64,000 nt of DNA from Melampsora larici-populina 98AG31. Taxonomy: Eukaryota; Basidiomycota; Pucciniomycetes; Pucciniales; Melampsoraceae. Location: NCBI RefSeq assembly GCF_000204055.1, contig NW_006768783.1, forward strand, positions 1,077,266 through 1,141,265. Direction: 5' to 3'. The notes under the pieces are model-generated. The model saw only the letters and a program-made list of their open reading frames with translations. It was not told the origin of the DNA and ran no database searches. Made by a program: the position numbers and the translations under genes. Each line of letters begins with the position of its first letter. Within the stretch, counting starts at the first letter, position 1. Positions 37,051-48,218 of this stretch are shown here, piece after piece.

Positions 37051-37865
37051 CACTACACCAAATGTAATCTTTACCGGGCGGTAAAGAAAACTACTGACAT
37101 AGAAAAGTCCTGAGGCAACAGGGAGAGAGCTAAAAATCTGAAAAAATATGCACCTTGTTCCTAGATGTTGGGGCGTCATGATAAGTATTTTTTTGTATTT
37201 TACACGCAGATATTGGTTAATGTACTAACAATAAAGGCTGAAAATCATCAAAAACCCACCTGTAACAATACCTGAAATTTGGGTCATGATTATGAAGACA
37301 ATATTTTGTGGTCTAAAAACTTCAATAACTTTTGCAATTCTGCTCCAAATAACTCGATTTGTGGTTCATTCAAAAGCTGAACCATTCTCCTTTACACTTC
37401 ATAATGTCAGCAAGGTGCTATCTAGTCATTTGAATGCTCTACATATGTCCAAACAGTTCTGCATGAATAGCTCCGTAGGACCTTCTTCAGACGGGCTACA
37501 GATGTGATGTTTGAATGAAAAATGTAGAGGAAAGACTCACCTTTTCAATGAACCAAAAATCGAGTTATTTGATTCAGAACTGCAAAAGTTATTGATGTTT
37601 GAAGATTTCAAAATCCTGTCTACAAAATCAAGGGCCAAATTTCATGTATTGTTACAGGTGGGTTTTTGATGATTTTCAGCCTTTATTGTTAGTACAGTGG
37701 GCTCTATCAGAGTGGACCTACAAAAAAATACTCATCATGACGCCCCAACATCTAGGAACAAGGAGCATATTTTTTCAGATTTTTAGCTCTCTTTCTGTTG
37801 CCTCAGGACTTTTCTATGTCAGTAGTTTTCTTTACCACCCGGTAAAGATTACATTTAGTGTAGTG
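37051..37865. mobile_element. CACTA-ended near-palindromic element (815 bp)
   Basis: Begins CACTACACCAAATGTAATC and ends GATTACATTTAGTGTAGTG, flanked by a 3-bp direct duplication TTA (37048-37050, 37866-37868). Inverted similarity runs from the ends (TTTACCGGG.GGTAAAGAAAA, TGTTGGGGCGTCATGAT) almost to the centre (AATAACTTTTGCA / TGCAAAAGTTATT), so each arm is about 350 bp. Ends and duplication fit CACTA/EnSpm or PIF-Harbinger derivatives; no transposase present. Confidence 0.8.
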
Positions 37866-38399
37866 TTAGAAGGATTGAGTAAGATTTGGTGGAGTTAAAA
37901 AATAGCTGAAGCATTGCAGATGTGGTGGTAAAATAAAAAAAGGAACAAAAAACAAAAACAAAAAACATTTTTTGTCCAATCTTTCTAAAAACCTATTTTG
38001 TTATGGACCTAAATGTAACACTTTGTGACAGACACATGACATGTCACTGAGATGAGAGTATCTATTCACTTGTTGTATTACATAGATCCTTTCCTCTTCA
38101 TCCAACAATCAACATGATACTTTTGATTGGTTGGTACACATTTCCTCCATTCCCTCAACAAGCCTCTCCCCCTGAGCAGGACCTAACATAGTTTTAGAAA
38201 TTTATTGAAGCAAGGATTCCAGAGCAACATTTGAATCTAGCTTAGTCCATGCACCTTACAGAGGGGCTTGTGACTGACTGTGAAATTATGGCACAGAGAC
38301 TCCAAAGATTAAGTCACCTTATGTTGCTTTTTGCTTTTTCCTGTTTTCCTCACTGATGAATACCACTTTTCCTCGCAGACCAAGTTTTTCAGCATCACT

Positions 38400-40411
38400 T
38401 TGTACATATCCTGGTATGCTCATATCTTGGATATCCTGGGTGATCTGGCCAGCAAAATGGGCTGAAAATATTTACAAAACGGCCTTTTTGGATCTTAAAT
38501 AAACTTAACAAAGTCCTGTGCTCTGAAGTAAGTGAGGGCCACCGTGTCGTTGTGGCAGTTGCCCAGCAACAAGTGCACACAGACTGCCTTTGAGGCACAA
38601 AGGCAACTGGTGTGCGCTTTTCAACAAGCAAACATCACACGGTGTGGTGAGCAAGATCTCTACTTAAGCAAAAAATTTAAAAATTATGTGAAAATTTGTA
38701 TTTTTGGTCAAAGGCAAATTTATTATTGAAGTTATTAGTCATCAAGGGTATCAAAGTTGATTCATAATCTGCATTTCATTATCTTTCAAATCATATATTT
38801 ACATAAGCAATTGATAAGACCATTTAAGAGTAAAGAAAAATTTGAAAAGATCAATAAAAATAGTATAAGAGTGAAAATCAAATTGAAAGAATTAGTAAGA
38901 AGGGATTTGAGGAAGAAGAACATTTAGTATGGATCTTAAGGAATGGAAACTGTTATGAAAAGAATAAAAGAAGAAGAAGAATACTAAGAAAGTTGAAGGA
39001 AAATTCGAAAATATGGGTATGAAAGGCTGGAAAATGGTTTTTAGGTTATTATTATAAGAGTTATTGGTTCAGGAAGGTTTTATTATGAAAGGGAAGGACA
39101 ACATTAGTCATCAGCAATTTTAATCACAAGGATTGATCAGGGAGGTGTGAAATTATTCAAGAAAAGGGGAATTTTGAAAAGGGGTACTATGGTATTAATT
39201 CCTGTGTAGTGATGTCATTGATGGATTGATTGTGCCAAGAGTTTTTCAGAATGATTTTAGTGCTGTGTGATTGATTGGAGTGCTGTGGAATGATCTTTTG
39301 ATAGAAGAAAAATCATTATTAGACGTGAAAATAGTCAAAATTCATCAAAAATGGAGGTTTTTAGTTAATTACATATGTTAAGACTTGTCAGAATTGGGTG
39401 TGTGATAGCTCATTCGACGCAGAATCATTGGGTTCATAATGTGCAACCTTTAAATCATTAGTAACAGAGGAGTAGTGAAAAAGTTATAAGACAACAAAGA
39501 AACTGGAGTGAATTTTGAATTTGGAGGTTACATGTGACATTTACATGACAAAACTTTATTTTCTCAATCTTTACAGCTCAATAACTTATTCATCACACAT
39601 CAGAAATAGGTCATATGGGGGTGATAAATGATCAGTATCACGAGGGCTATCAAATGAGCTATAGTAATCAAAAATTGAACAACTTTACAAAACATTTGTA
39701 ATTCCAAAAATGGATTTCAGCTATGAATATTAGGAAAAAATCACCTGTATTCATCATAAGAAGATCTGTTCATCATTTATTAACATCAATTGATCAAATT
39801 CACGCCTTGAATCATTACAAACAATAATATTTATGACATCATATGATTACATTGGAGGATTTCTGTTGATTTTGACGGTTTTTGAGGGTTTTTTGGAGGT
39901 TGTTGACCATTGTTGAAGGTTGTTAGAGGGTTATATACTATTGTTAGGGATTTTACGTGCCTTTGTTCCCCTTTTTACTCATCTTATACTTTTGTTAGAG
40001 TATTTTTAATCATCATTAAATTACTTTAGCAGTACTAAGTTCACTAAATTGCCCCTTTACATCAAAGGAGAGATTTCTTTACGTGTGATAAGACTACAAG
40101 TCTTCATTGGAATAACAATTAAACTGATTGTTGCTTTGCTAGTAATTAAAGTTGTGTTTTATTGTGCTCAGATTGGAATAACACTACAATAGTGTTGAGA
40201 TTTCTTTATTTCTAAAAGTCACGGGAATAATACTTAAATTAAGTATTGAGACAATTTCTCTGGTGCCTCATCACAAAGGATTCAGCAAAACCCCGTGTTG
40301 ATTCTTTCAAAGAGGCAGTCTTAGGCAACTTCTACTAGTTAGTTATATTAGTAGATTATCCCTCTTTAAGCTCTGTAAAGCTCTTGTTGAGCTTTAAGTT
40401 CTACAACGGAC
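38400..40411. other. Interior of the large Mutator-like element
   Basis: Two kilobases of very AT-rich DNA without credible coding sequence. Near 40060-40300 short inverted motifs (ACTACAAGTCTTC, ACACTACAATAGTGTTG) hint at further nested fragments. Confidence 0.35.
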
Positions 40412-40696
40412 ATGGTGGGTCTTATACCAAACTTGCATGTCACCATAAGATTCTTTGCAGGAGATTCCTTGCAAGCCTACTACGCATCTCTCTACCAAGA
40501 ATTCTTATATGGTCCAAAGAGAAAAGATGGGTACACTCCTCTTGTGCATAGTGTACGCTATTTATTCCCCCAGGAAGTTGACCCCCTCTTGCCCAAAAAG
40601 TGTCTCAAAGATCTGGATATGACTGTCAATTACACATGTGATGTCATTCTCAAGCCCAAATTTGCCACAGAGACTCAATCCTTGAGGCACATTTGA
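40412..40696 (+). CDS. Hypothetical 94-residue open frame inside transposon
   Basis: ATG-initiated; protein-like composition (RFFAGDSLQAYYASLYQEFL, DLDMTVNYTCDVILKP) but no family recognised. A second open frame (40693-40908, FFEKKVQNLHRRLAHTFFL) follows in a different frame and may be a shifted continuation. Probably a remnant of a transposon protein. Confidence 0.25.
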   Translation: MVGLIPNLHVTIRFFAGDSLQAYYASLYQEFLYGPKRKDGYTPLVHSVRYLFPQEVDPLLPKKCLKDLDMTVNYTCDVILKPKFATETQSLRHI

Positions 40697-41041
40697 TGCG
40701 AGAGGGATTGAACTTCTTTGAGAAAAAAGTGCAAAATCTGCACAGGAGGCTAGCACACACATTTTTTTTGCTGCACATAGAAATCTTTGGTAGGGACTTG
40801 GCTAGATGGTTCACAAGAATTGCTGCTGCAAATTTTTTTACGGTGACCAATGACTTTGAGTTTGGCATAAGTTTCAGAGCATGGGACTTTGTTAAGCTTA
40901 GATTTTAACTTGCTTATCATGAATACAGGCTGTACAGCGCGGCCCACCTCTTTACAGGGCAGACATAAAGCTTGAAAAGTAACCTCAAGATCTTCAAAAT
41001 GCAGCTTGTTTTTCTGGTTGATCAACGGTAGAACACATGTA

Positions 41042-42366
41042 CAGTGGGTGACAAAAGGTTTACGTACCTTGACTACATATGTATTAGTGTAGCTCAGTCT
41101 ATGGGTACTTTGTATCTTGAATCACTCCTCCATACCTCATCCCTATTGTCTGTGAAAATGAAGACTTGCACCCTTTCTCCCACTCAAAAGAAATCTATCA
41201 TTTATATGCACAAATTCGGGATTCCTGGCACTCAAATTGCCAAGAAACTCAGCCATCCCAAGTCAACTGTCTACACAGTGATCTATAACGACCGCAAAAG
41301 ACACCAATCAACAATCTTAAAAAAGCTCGGACAACCAAAAATTTTCTCAGAATGTGATCAGCAAACCTTGAAGCGGGTGATCCAACAGGACCAACGTGCT
41401 TTGGCTGCCTGTATTGCTGGCAAGCTACCCATAAAAGCCAGTAATTCAACAGTTCAATCAGAGACTCAAAAACTTGGATTTCACTCTCGAGTTGCCGTAG
41501 TCAAGCCTTATCTCAAGAGGAAACATGTTCTGAAGCCTCTTGAGTTTGCTAGAAAACACAACAATTGGACTTACGACAATTGGAAGAAGGTCATCTGGAC
41601 TGACAAATCCTCATTCGAGATTGGAAAGTCTGTGAAGAAGGTTTGGGTGTGGTGCAAACCTGGTGAAAAATACAACCAAGACTGTTTAGCCCCAAGTCTC
41701 AAGAGTGGAAGGACTTTGGTAATGATCTGGGGGGCGTTCACAGCTGAGCTTTGCTTACCAATGATAGTAATGCCGGTGGGACGTCCAACTGGAGCCAACT
41801 TGATCAATTTGGTGTATCGCCAGATTATCGAACCACTCATCACCTCACCTAACTGCCCACCAGACCTCATCTTGATGGAGGATGGAGCCCCGGTACACAC
41901 AAGCAAAGTGGCAAAACAATGGAGGGATGAACATTCAATTGAAAAGTTAGATTGGCCTGCAAATAGTCCAGACCTTAACCGGATTGAGAACATCGGGAAC
42001 ATCATGAAAAAAAATGTTTCTGAAAAGCACCAACCCAGAACAGTTCAAGAAATGCGTGAAGCACTGTATACCAAGTGGAAAGCAATCCCTCAGAGCAAGT
42101 TTCAAGCTTTAGTCGAGTCCATGCCTGACTGAATCAAGGCTGTGCTCAAAGCAAAGAGGGACACATTCGCTGGTAAAAGTCATTGTATTTTAGAGTCTAC
42201 ATTACTGTGAATCCTGAAATTCATTCATATGTACTCTGGTCAGTGGCCATCTAGACCATGTACTTCCAGGTACATGAACAGTGAGATTGAGAGCTAGATA
42301 AGCTCATTGAGAGTTGCCAATTTGATGAGTTCTGCTACAGGTACGTAAACTTTTTGTCACCGACTG
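41042..42366. mobile_element. Tc1/mariner element, 1325 bp
   Basis: Inverted repeats CAGTGGGTGACAAAAGGTTT (41042) and the reverse complement of CAGTCGGTGACAAAAAGTTT (42366), 26 of 28 bases identical, with TA duplications at 41040-41041 and 42367-42368. Encodes one transposase on the plus strand. The TA target lies in a TGTACA within the right arm of the Mutator-like element, so it inserted later. Confidence 0.9.
41158..42132 (+). CDS. Tc1-like DD34E transposase
   Basis: 324 residues from ATG 41158; the frame stays open upstream into the terminal repeat but this ATG begins the conserved part. N-terminal paired helix-turn-helix (LSPTQKKSIIYMHKFGIPGT, KKLSHPKSTVYTVI), then the catalytic domain: D in VIWTDKSSFEIG, D in LILMEDGAPVHTS, E in SPDLNRIENI with 34 residues between the last two, the Tc1 pattern. 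It cuts and pastes the element into TA sites. The TGA at 42130 is followed in frame by codons for IKAVLKAKR, the usual end of fungal Tc1 proteins, so the last ~15 residues are cut off by a nonsense change. Otherwise unbroken, so it is young or recently active. Confidence 0.85.
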   Translation: MKTCTLSPTQKKSIIYMHKFGIPGTQIAKKLSHPKSTVYTVIYNDRKRHQSTILKKLGQPKIFSECDQQTLKRVIQQDQRALAACIAGKLPIKASNSTVQSETQKLGFHSRVAVVKPYLKRKHVLKPLEFARKHNNWTYDNWKKVIWTDKSSFEIGKSVKKVWVWCKPGEKYNQDCLAPSLKSGRTLVMIWGAFTAELCLPMIVMPVGRPTGANLINLVYRQIIEPLITSPNCPPDLILMEDGAPVHTSKVAKQWRDEHSIEKLDWPANSPDLNRIENIGNIMKKNVSEKHQPRTVQEMREALYTKWKAIPQSKFQALVESMPD

Positions 42367-42840
42367 TACAACATCATTATGAACAACTTTGCCTGCAAGG
42401 CAAAGTCTTGTTTATCAGTGAGGAAAGCGGGAAACAGTAAAAAATGACTTGAGAGGACTCAATCCTTGGAGTCTCCGTGCCAAAATTTCATGGTCAGTCC
42501 CAAGCCCCTTTGCGAGGCGTGCAGATGTGGCCGCGCAGAGAGGGCTTGTGTTGAGCTAACATTTGAAGAAGTTCAAGGCTTTCAGGTCTAAATTGCTGCC
42601 CGTCTAAGATTAAAAAAGGCTTGCTGGCAGCCACATTTTTTTTATTTAACACTGAAATCTTCTTGGTTTCTGCGTCACAAGACTTTACTGTGGTCTCAAA
42701 GCAGCATTGAATTTGATGAAATAGTTTCACAAAGAATCAGAGTTGTACCTCAAGTCTATATTGATATGGCATCAAATGCAAACTCAGCAATTTGTGACAC
42801 TGATGTAGCATTTCATGATGATTGAGAAGACTGTGATTGA

Positions 42841-43291
42841 CACCGCGGGAATTAATTAGTTCAAAACCCAATTGAACCAAATTTTGGTGCCCGGGTTTGA
42901 AATTTCCTCAAATTGTGAATTTCATTCACAATTCGTTTGCAATAGGTTTGCCAATTGCCCTCCAGCGGTACTCTGTTGGCCCCGCGTATGTATGTACAGC
43001 TACGACATACAACAACAACCCCATTTCCGACCATTGAGCCATCTTTCCTTTGTCATGCATCCTCAGTCTTGATGCTCTGCACATTGGTGAATCTGTGGTG
43101 ACTGTTGTTGAAAGGCGTTGTTGTTGTATGATGTAGCTGTGCATACACGGGGCGAGCAGAGTACCACTCAAGGGAAATCGGCAAACGTATTGCAAACGAG
43201 CTGTGAACAAAATTCACAATTTGAGGAAATTTCGAACCCGGACACCGAAATTCGGTTCAATCGGGGTTCAAGCTAATTAATTCCCGCGGTG
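42841..43291. mobile_element. 451-bp palindromic MITE, CACCGCGG ends
   Basis: Arms of about 190 bp begin CACCGCGGGAATTAATTAG and end with its reverse complement. TGA abuts both outer ends, a possible 3-bp target duplication. Many of the arm-to-arm differences are CG in one arm and CA or TG in the other. No coding capacity. Confidence 0.75.
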
Positions 43292-43700
43292 TGATAGGAA
43301 TGACGCTGCGTATCTTTCAGTGCGTTACTTTCAGACGTCTTAATCTCTCAGCATAAGTTATTCTTCTCGATGGTCAAGTTTTAATCAACTCATGACGCTC
43401 CACGTGATATACGACGAACTCCCGACAGAGCCTATATCATAGTGTGCTACTTCTCATCTGTTCCACCCAGACAGACAAACCCCAAATGCTCTATCATATT
43501 CAAAGGATAATGAGCAGTCGCATATTTTAGCAATGTGTGATGTATACAATAGTTTCAAAAGCTTAATAAGAAGGATGTGCTATGAATGATATCTTATCCC
43601 CTCCAATCACGCTCAGCTCACAAGGACCCTAGAAACCTCCTACAATTGTTGCCGTTTTTTGGTGTCGATCCCGACTTCAAGACAGAAAATCTTCCTCAGA
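43292..43700. other. 3' flank of EBP1-like gene
   Basis: No gene or repeat recognised. Confidence 0.4.
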
Positions 43701-45426
43701 TCATGTGGAAGCTTCTTTGGCTTCCCCGTTTGTCTGCTTTTTGGCCTTCTTAGGTTTCAACCCACGCGCCAAGATTGCAGAGAGTTCCTCATCCTGAACT
43801 TTCACTTCACTCTTCACTACTTCCGAAAGCTGCCCTGTGTAAAAGTGAGGTTGAGGTGTGATTCTTGAAGCCCCAGTTTTAGTCACCACGAATGTGACAA
43901 AGTATTGAGCGGTAAAATCTTTAGGGTCGGAAGTCGTCCTATCATCTCCAAGAAAGCAAAAATCAGTCTTTTCAAAGTCTCGTAAAGGGTACCTTGTTGA
44001 TAAGGAAGCAAATTGAACGCACGTCACTTCAAATTCCTTCAGAAGTCCATGTTGCACACATTCTTTCACTCCCATCCGAGCTTTGGTTTGATCTTCTAAT
44101 TTACGTAATGTAAACGGAAACGCGCCCGCCTTCTTCACGATCTCACCATATGTAGCACGAGAAGTCTTCATCTTCAATTGATAAGATGACGTTGTCTTCT
44201 GGAAGATCGATGTTCGGTCACCGTGTGCTTTAGACTACAAGACAAGAATGACAAAGCCCCGTATCAGCATCTGCCACTTGATCTGTCGGATCGTCATCGA
44301 AGCTCGCACCTTGGTATCCTCACCAGTTGTGAGTAGGACATCTAATCCAAAGACGTCTCCCTCCTCGAAAATAAAGGTTGAGTCCTTGTCCCGATGCTGT
44401 TCAGTAGTTGGGAACAGGTTGATTGTCTTCTTTCCATCAATCACGCTCTGCTCGTGTTGATGGGAAAGCATACCTGTAGTGAGTTTTATACCATTCACAA
44501 AACGAGTCAGCTTGTGAAGCGTAGTAGAATGAGTAGGAGGGTTCTAAATTCACCTTCCATTCCTTTGATCGAGCTATATTCTTTCAAGAGTTTTTGCACA
44601 CCATCCGTCACTTCCCAGTTTTTGACACCCGGCTTGATCAATCGAAGCGCTAGCTCAGTTGCATTGTAAGCAGCTGCTAACAAATCTGCTTTAGGACCTG
44701 TGACAGCAGCAGTGGACGAAGCGCCGACTACCATGCTGAGATGAATTTATTCGCAGTTCGAGTAATCAAAAGCAAAGTTTGAGTAACTGGTCGTAGGGTG
44801 ACTTCAAGCTTAGTTGATGATACCCACGTTTCAGAAATGATAGAAGCATATCCATCAATATGAGAACCTAACATGATCTTCACCACGTCCCCATCTTGAA
44901 GTTCTTGACTTGCACCCGCATCTGTGGGCAAAGGTGTGAAATGACACAAGACGCTGAGAAACGTAGGGGCGAATGCTTGTTAAGCCAGGTAATATTCAAA
45001 ACTAGACAAACAAGAGAAAGAGAATAAAATAAACGTACTTGTTGATACTGATCGCACAAGGAAAGGCGATACCCTTCTTAGTAGGGTTCTTTTTATCTTT
45101 GTTGTAAACTGATGCACATCCTTCTTCGATTGATGCATCACCTTCTTGACATAAACTTAAAAGATTTGATCCCTTGACTGCCTTGGAGATGACCAATTTC
45201 AAAGCTTTAGATGCGATCTCAGCAGCAGTTTTATCTGTCAGATGTACCGATCAGACAAGAAATTTAGTCAGGTTTCAAGTCCTAGGGTTTAGCAAACGTG
45301 GGGTTTTGACAACATGTGATCTTCATGCTTACATTTGGTCAACGTGTCAGCTGGTAAGGCAGCAGAAGTAGGTTGATCAGCCGGTTTTGAGGCTTCGGTG
45401 GTTTCTGTTGGTTTTTGAGTGGCCAT
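43701..45426 (-). CDS. PA2G4/EBP1-like protein (inactive methionine aminopeptidase fold)
   Basis: Exons 45426-45333, 45234-45039, 44953-44828, 44735-44554, 44473-44310, 44234-44023, 43938-43701; introns 75-98 nt; about 403 residues (431 if the in-frame 84-nt intron 44022-43939 is retained). Pita-bread fold: LTKYKTAAEIASKAL, LCQEGDASIEEGCASVYNKD, VLCHFTPLPTDAG, LQDGDVVKIMLGSHIDGYAS, AAYNATELALRLIKPG, GMLSHQHEQSVIDGKKTI, then MKTSRATYGEIV and ARMGVKECVQHGLL. The order matches human PA2G4 and fission yeast Cdb4-type proteins, which keep the aminopeptidase fold without activity and act in ribosome biogenesis and growth control. Lys-rich C-terminus (KPKKAKKQT) fits nucleolar/RNA association. Divergent from IMPDH, 466 bp apart. 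Confidence 0.9.
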
Positions 45427-45892
45427 GCTGTTTGTATAAAGAAATAGGTAGGTGGTAGGTAGACAGTTAATGCGAGGTGAAGGAAACGGTCAACACCGAG
45501 AATGGCAAAAGTTTTCTCTTTTTGGCTTTCACGGGTATTTTGGTTGTCATGGGGAAGTTGACCCGCTCCGCATCTTGCTCCGGGATCACAACAGGGCGGG
45601 CTTTTTTCAGGCTGCCAGCTAAGTGACAGGTCAGTGAAGCTAAAGCTGACTTGAAGAGCTGGCCAATCGCACACGTGACAGGTAGATCTGGTAACAGATT
45701 GCCGGTTAAGCCGGCCGATTGAAACCCAGATTAAAAAAGTTGAAAATTTTGGCTTACCCAATTGACGTCAAATCAAAACCACATCCAAAGTAAACTTCAT
45801 TCACAGCAAACCAAACTAATCAAATCAAATCAAATAATTGGTAAACAGCAAAAACCATCTCAATACAATTCACTAATCAGCAATTCAAAAAA
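45427..45892. promoter_or_regulatory. Shared divergent promoter, EBP1-like and IMPDH
   Basis: Only 466 bp lie between the two start codons. A GC-richer centre (about 45545-45715) is followed by an A/C-rich leader (AATCAAATCAAATCAAATAA) on the IMPDH side. No specific operator recognised. Confidence 0.5.
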
Positions 45893-48218
45893 ATGACCTC
45901 AGTAAGTACTTTTGACTCCAACTTTTATCTCCTAATCAATCAATCAACCAAGCTAACATTATATCTAACTTCCTTGGAACCTATGAATGCTAGATTGGAC
46001 CTTTAGACTTTTCTTTAGCTATCTCTGAATTAGAAAAATATTCAAGAAAAGATGGTCTAAGCCTTCATGAACTCATGGATTCCACAAAGTAAGCAACTCA
46101 TCTTTACATTCCTTAACATCAAACTTTCAAAAAACACTTACCATTCTCAGTATAACAAAATGAACTTTTAATCACAGATTCGGTGGTCTGACTTACAATG
46201 ACTTCCTTCTCTTACCCGGTCATATCGATTTTTCAGCATCTGACGTGAATAACATTATCAACTTGTCAAAATTCATCAACCAATGAAGGTCTGATTAATT
46301 TGTTTTCTTCAATTCAGGTTTCATTAGACTCCCGAATCACTCGGAACATTTCCCTCAAGACTCCCTTCATCAGTTCACCCATGGACACAGTCACTGAAAC
46401 AGACATGGCAATCACTATGGCTGTAAGCTTAACCCCCTCCAAAAAACAGCAAACCTATCTTGTCTTGATCCTCATAAAATATAATTTGAATTCAATCAAC
46501 CGAAAAATCAGCTCTTAGGTGGAATTGGTATAATCCATCATAATATGCCAGCTCATCTTCAAGCCTCAATGGTTCGAGCGGTTAAGAAATATGAGAATGT
46601 CAGTCCAAAACACATCTTCCATTGGACCCTTTGATTCTGGCCAAGTTCGCAAAATTCTAACTAAGCTGGTTTCATACTTCTGTCATACGCTACCTTTTCC
46701 TTAGGGATTTATTACCGATCCAGTTTGCCTGGCTCCTGAAAACACTGTTGCAGATGTTTTGGCTGTCAAAGAGTCTCAAGGATTCTGTGGGATTCCTGTG
46801 ACAGGTAGGTGTATATGTTTCATTTTATAATTTCATATCATAATATTTATGAAATGTTTATGCTCTTAGATACTGGAAAACTTGGTGGACTTCTAATGGG
46901 AATTGTGACCGCTCGAGACATTCAGTTTAGATCACCAGACCAACCACTCTCAGCTGTGATGACACACCTATCTGATCTCGTTGTAGGACCTCAAGGTATC
47001 ACATTAGAGAAAGCCAACACTATCCTTCGTGATTGTAAGAAGGGAAAACTACCACTCGTAGACGATCAAGGTCGACTGAGATCACTTTTGGCTCGTAGCG
47101 ATTTGTTGAAAAACAAGGATTATCCTCTGGCTAGTAAGAAACCTGCAAGTAAACAACTACTCTGCGGTGCCGCTGTTGGAACTCGAGAGGCGGATCGTGA
47201 TCGACTTTCACTTCTTGTTGAGGCTGGATTAGACGTAGTAGTGTTAGATTCCAGCCAGGGTAACTCGATCTACCAAATCGAAATGTTACGTTGGATCAAA
47301 CAGACTTACCCTGAATTAGATGTGATTGCTGGAAATGTGGTAACACGGGAACAAGCTGCACAACTTATCGCTGCAGGCGCTGATGGTTTAAGGATTGGTA
47401 TGGGTAGTGGATCGATTTGCATTACTCAAGAAGTCTGCGCAGTAGGTCGTCCACAAGGATCAGCAGTTTATGCTGTTGCCGAGTTTGCTAGCAAGTTTGG
47501 TGTACCTGTGATTGCAGATGGTGGGATTTCAAATGTAGGACATATCGGAAAGGCAATTGCGCTAGGAGCTTCGGGTGTGATGATGGGTGGACTTTTAGCA
47601 GGTACAACAGAATCACCAGGAGAATATTATTACAATGAAGGTAAACGACTTAAGAAATACCGAGGGATGGGAAGTTTAGATGCTATGGAACATGGTAAAG
47701 CAGCACAACAGGCAGTCAAAAAGGAAGCCCAAGTTTCTAAGAAGGCTGAAACGTTTGACAATGCGGCTACCTCGCGTTACTTTTCTGAAAGTGATGCTGT
47801 CCGTGTAGCACAAGTTGAGTTCATCTTTTGACTTCTACTGATCCAGGATGAATAATGAAGTCATTTGATCTCAATACTAATATTGACCACGTTTACTTTT
47901 TATATCAGGGAGTGACGGGGGCAGTAGTAGACAAAGGATCATTAAAGAAATTTGTACCATACCTTTTTACTGGCTTACAACATTCACTCCAAGATGTTGG
48001 AATGAAATCGATTGGAGATTTAAGAAAAGGAGCTGACTCAGGTGAAGTTAGATTTGAATTAAGAACAGCTAGTGCTCAGGTTGAAGGTGGTGTACATGGA
48101 CTACACTCGTGAGTGGATTTGTCACTTCTTTTTCTTTGCGAAATAGTGTGTTTGTTCGATGAAGTTGATTTGATATTTTTGGGATTTTCTTAGGTATGAG
48201 AAACGATTGTTTTCATGA
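45893..48218 (+). CDS. Inosine-5'-monophosphate dehydrogenase
   Basis: Nine exons: 45893-45901 (only 9 nt, Met-Thr-Ser), 45994-46088, 46178-46244, 46318-46422, 46512-46598, 46705-46804, 46870-47813, 47909-48108, 48194-48218; introns 65-106 nt; 543 residues. Catalyses IMP + NAD to XMP, rate-limiting for guanine nucleotides; cytosolic tetramer. Motifs: [37 protein letters not shown], a CBS pair (residues about 125-245), LDSSQGNS, the NAD/IMP loop [15 protein letters not shown] with catalytic Cys 338, ADGGI and GASGVMMGG, the flap [12 protein letters not shown], and a short last exon ending YEKRLFS. The 9-nt first exon is unusual but both splice sites are good. Confidence 0.95.

Larger units (their letters stand above)
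38236..42558. mobile_element. 4.3-kb Mutator-like element with nested Tc1
   Basis: Left TIR (38236-38400) and right TIR (about 42367-42558) match the family of the 677-bp element at 1879: AGGGGCTTG.GACTGAC, GGCAC.GAGACTCCAA, TTTTCCTCACTGAT. Flanking direct duplication ACATTTGAA (38227-38235 and 42559-42567, 9 bp perfect). The Tc1 element at 41042-42366 sits immediately inside the right TIR. Apart from that the interior (38400-41000) has only small open frames, so no Mutator transposase is visible; either non-autonomous or decayed. Confidence 0.8.

Noticed and set aside
41571..42005. 144-codon minus-strand frame
   Set aside because: Antisense shadow of the Tc1 transposase.
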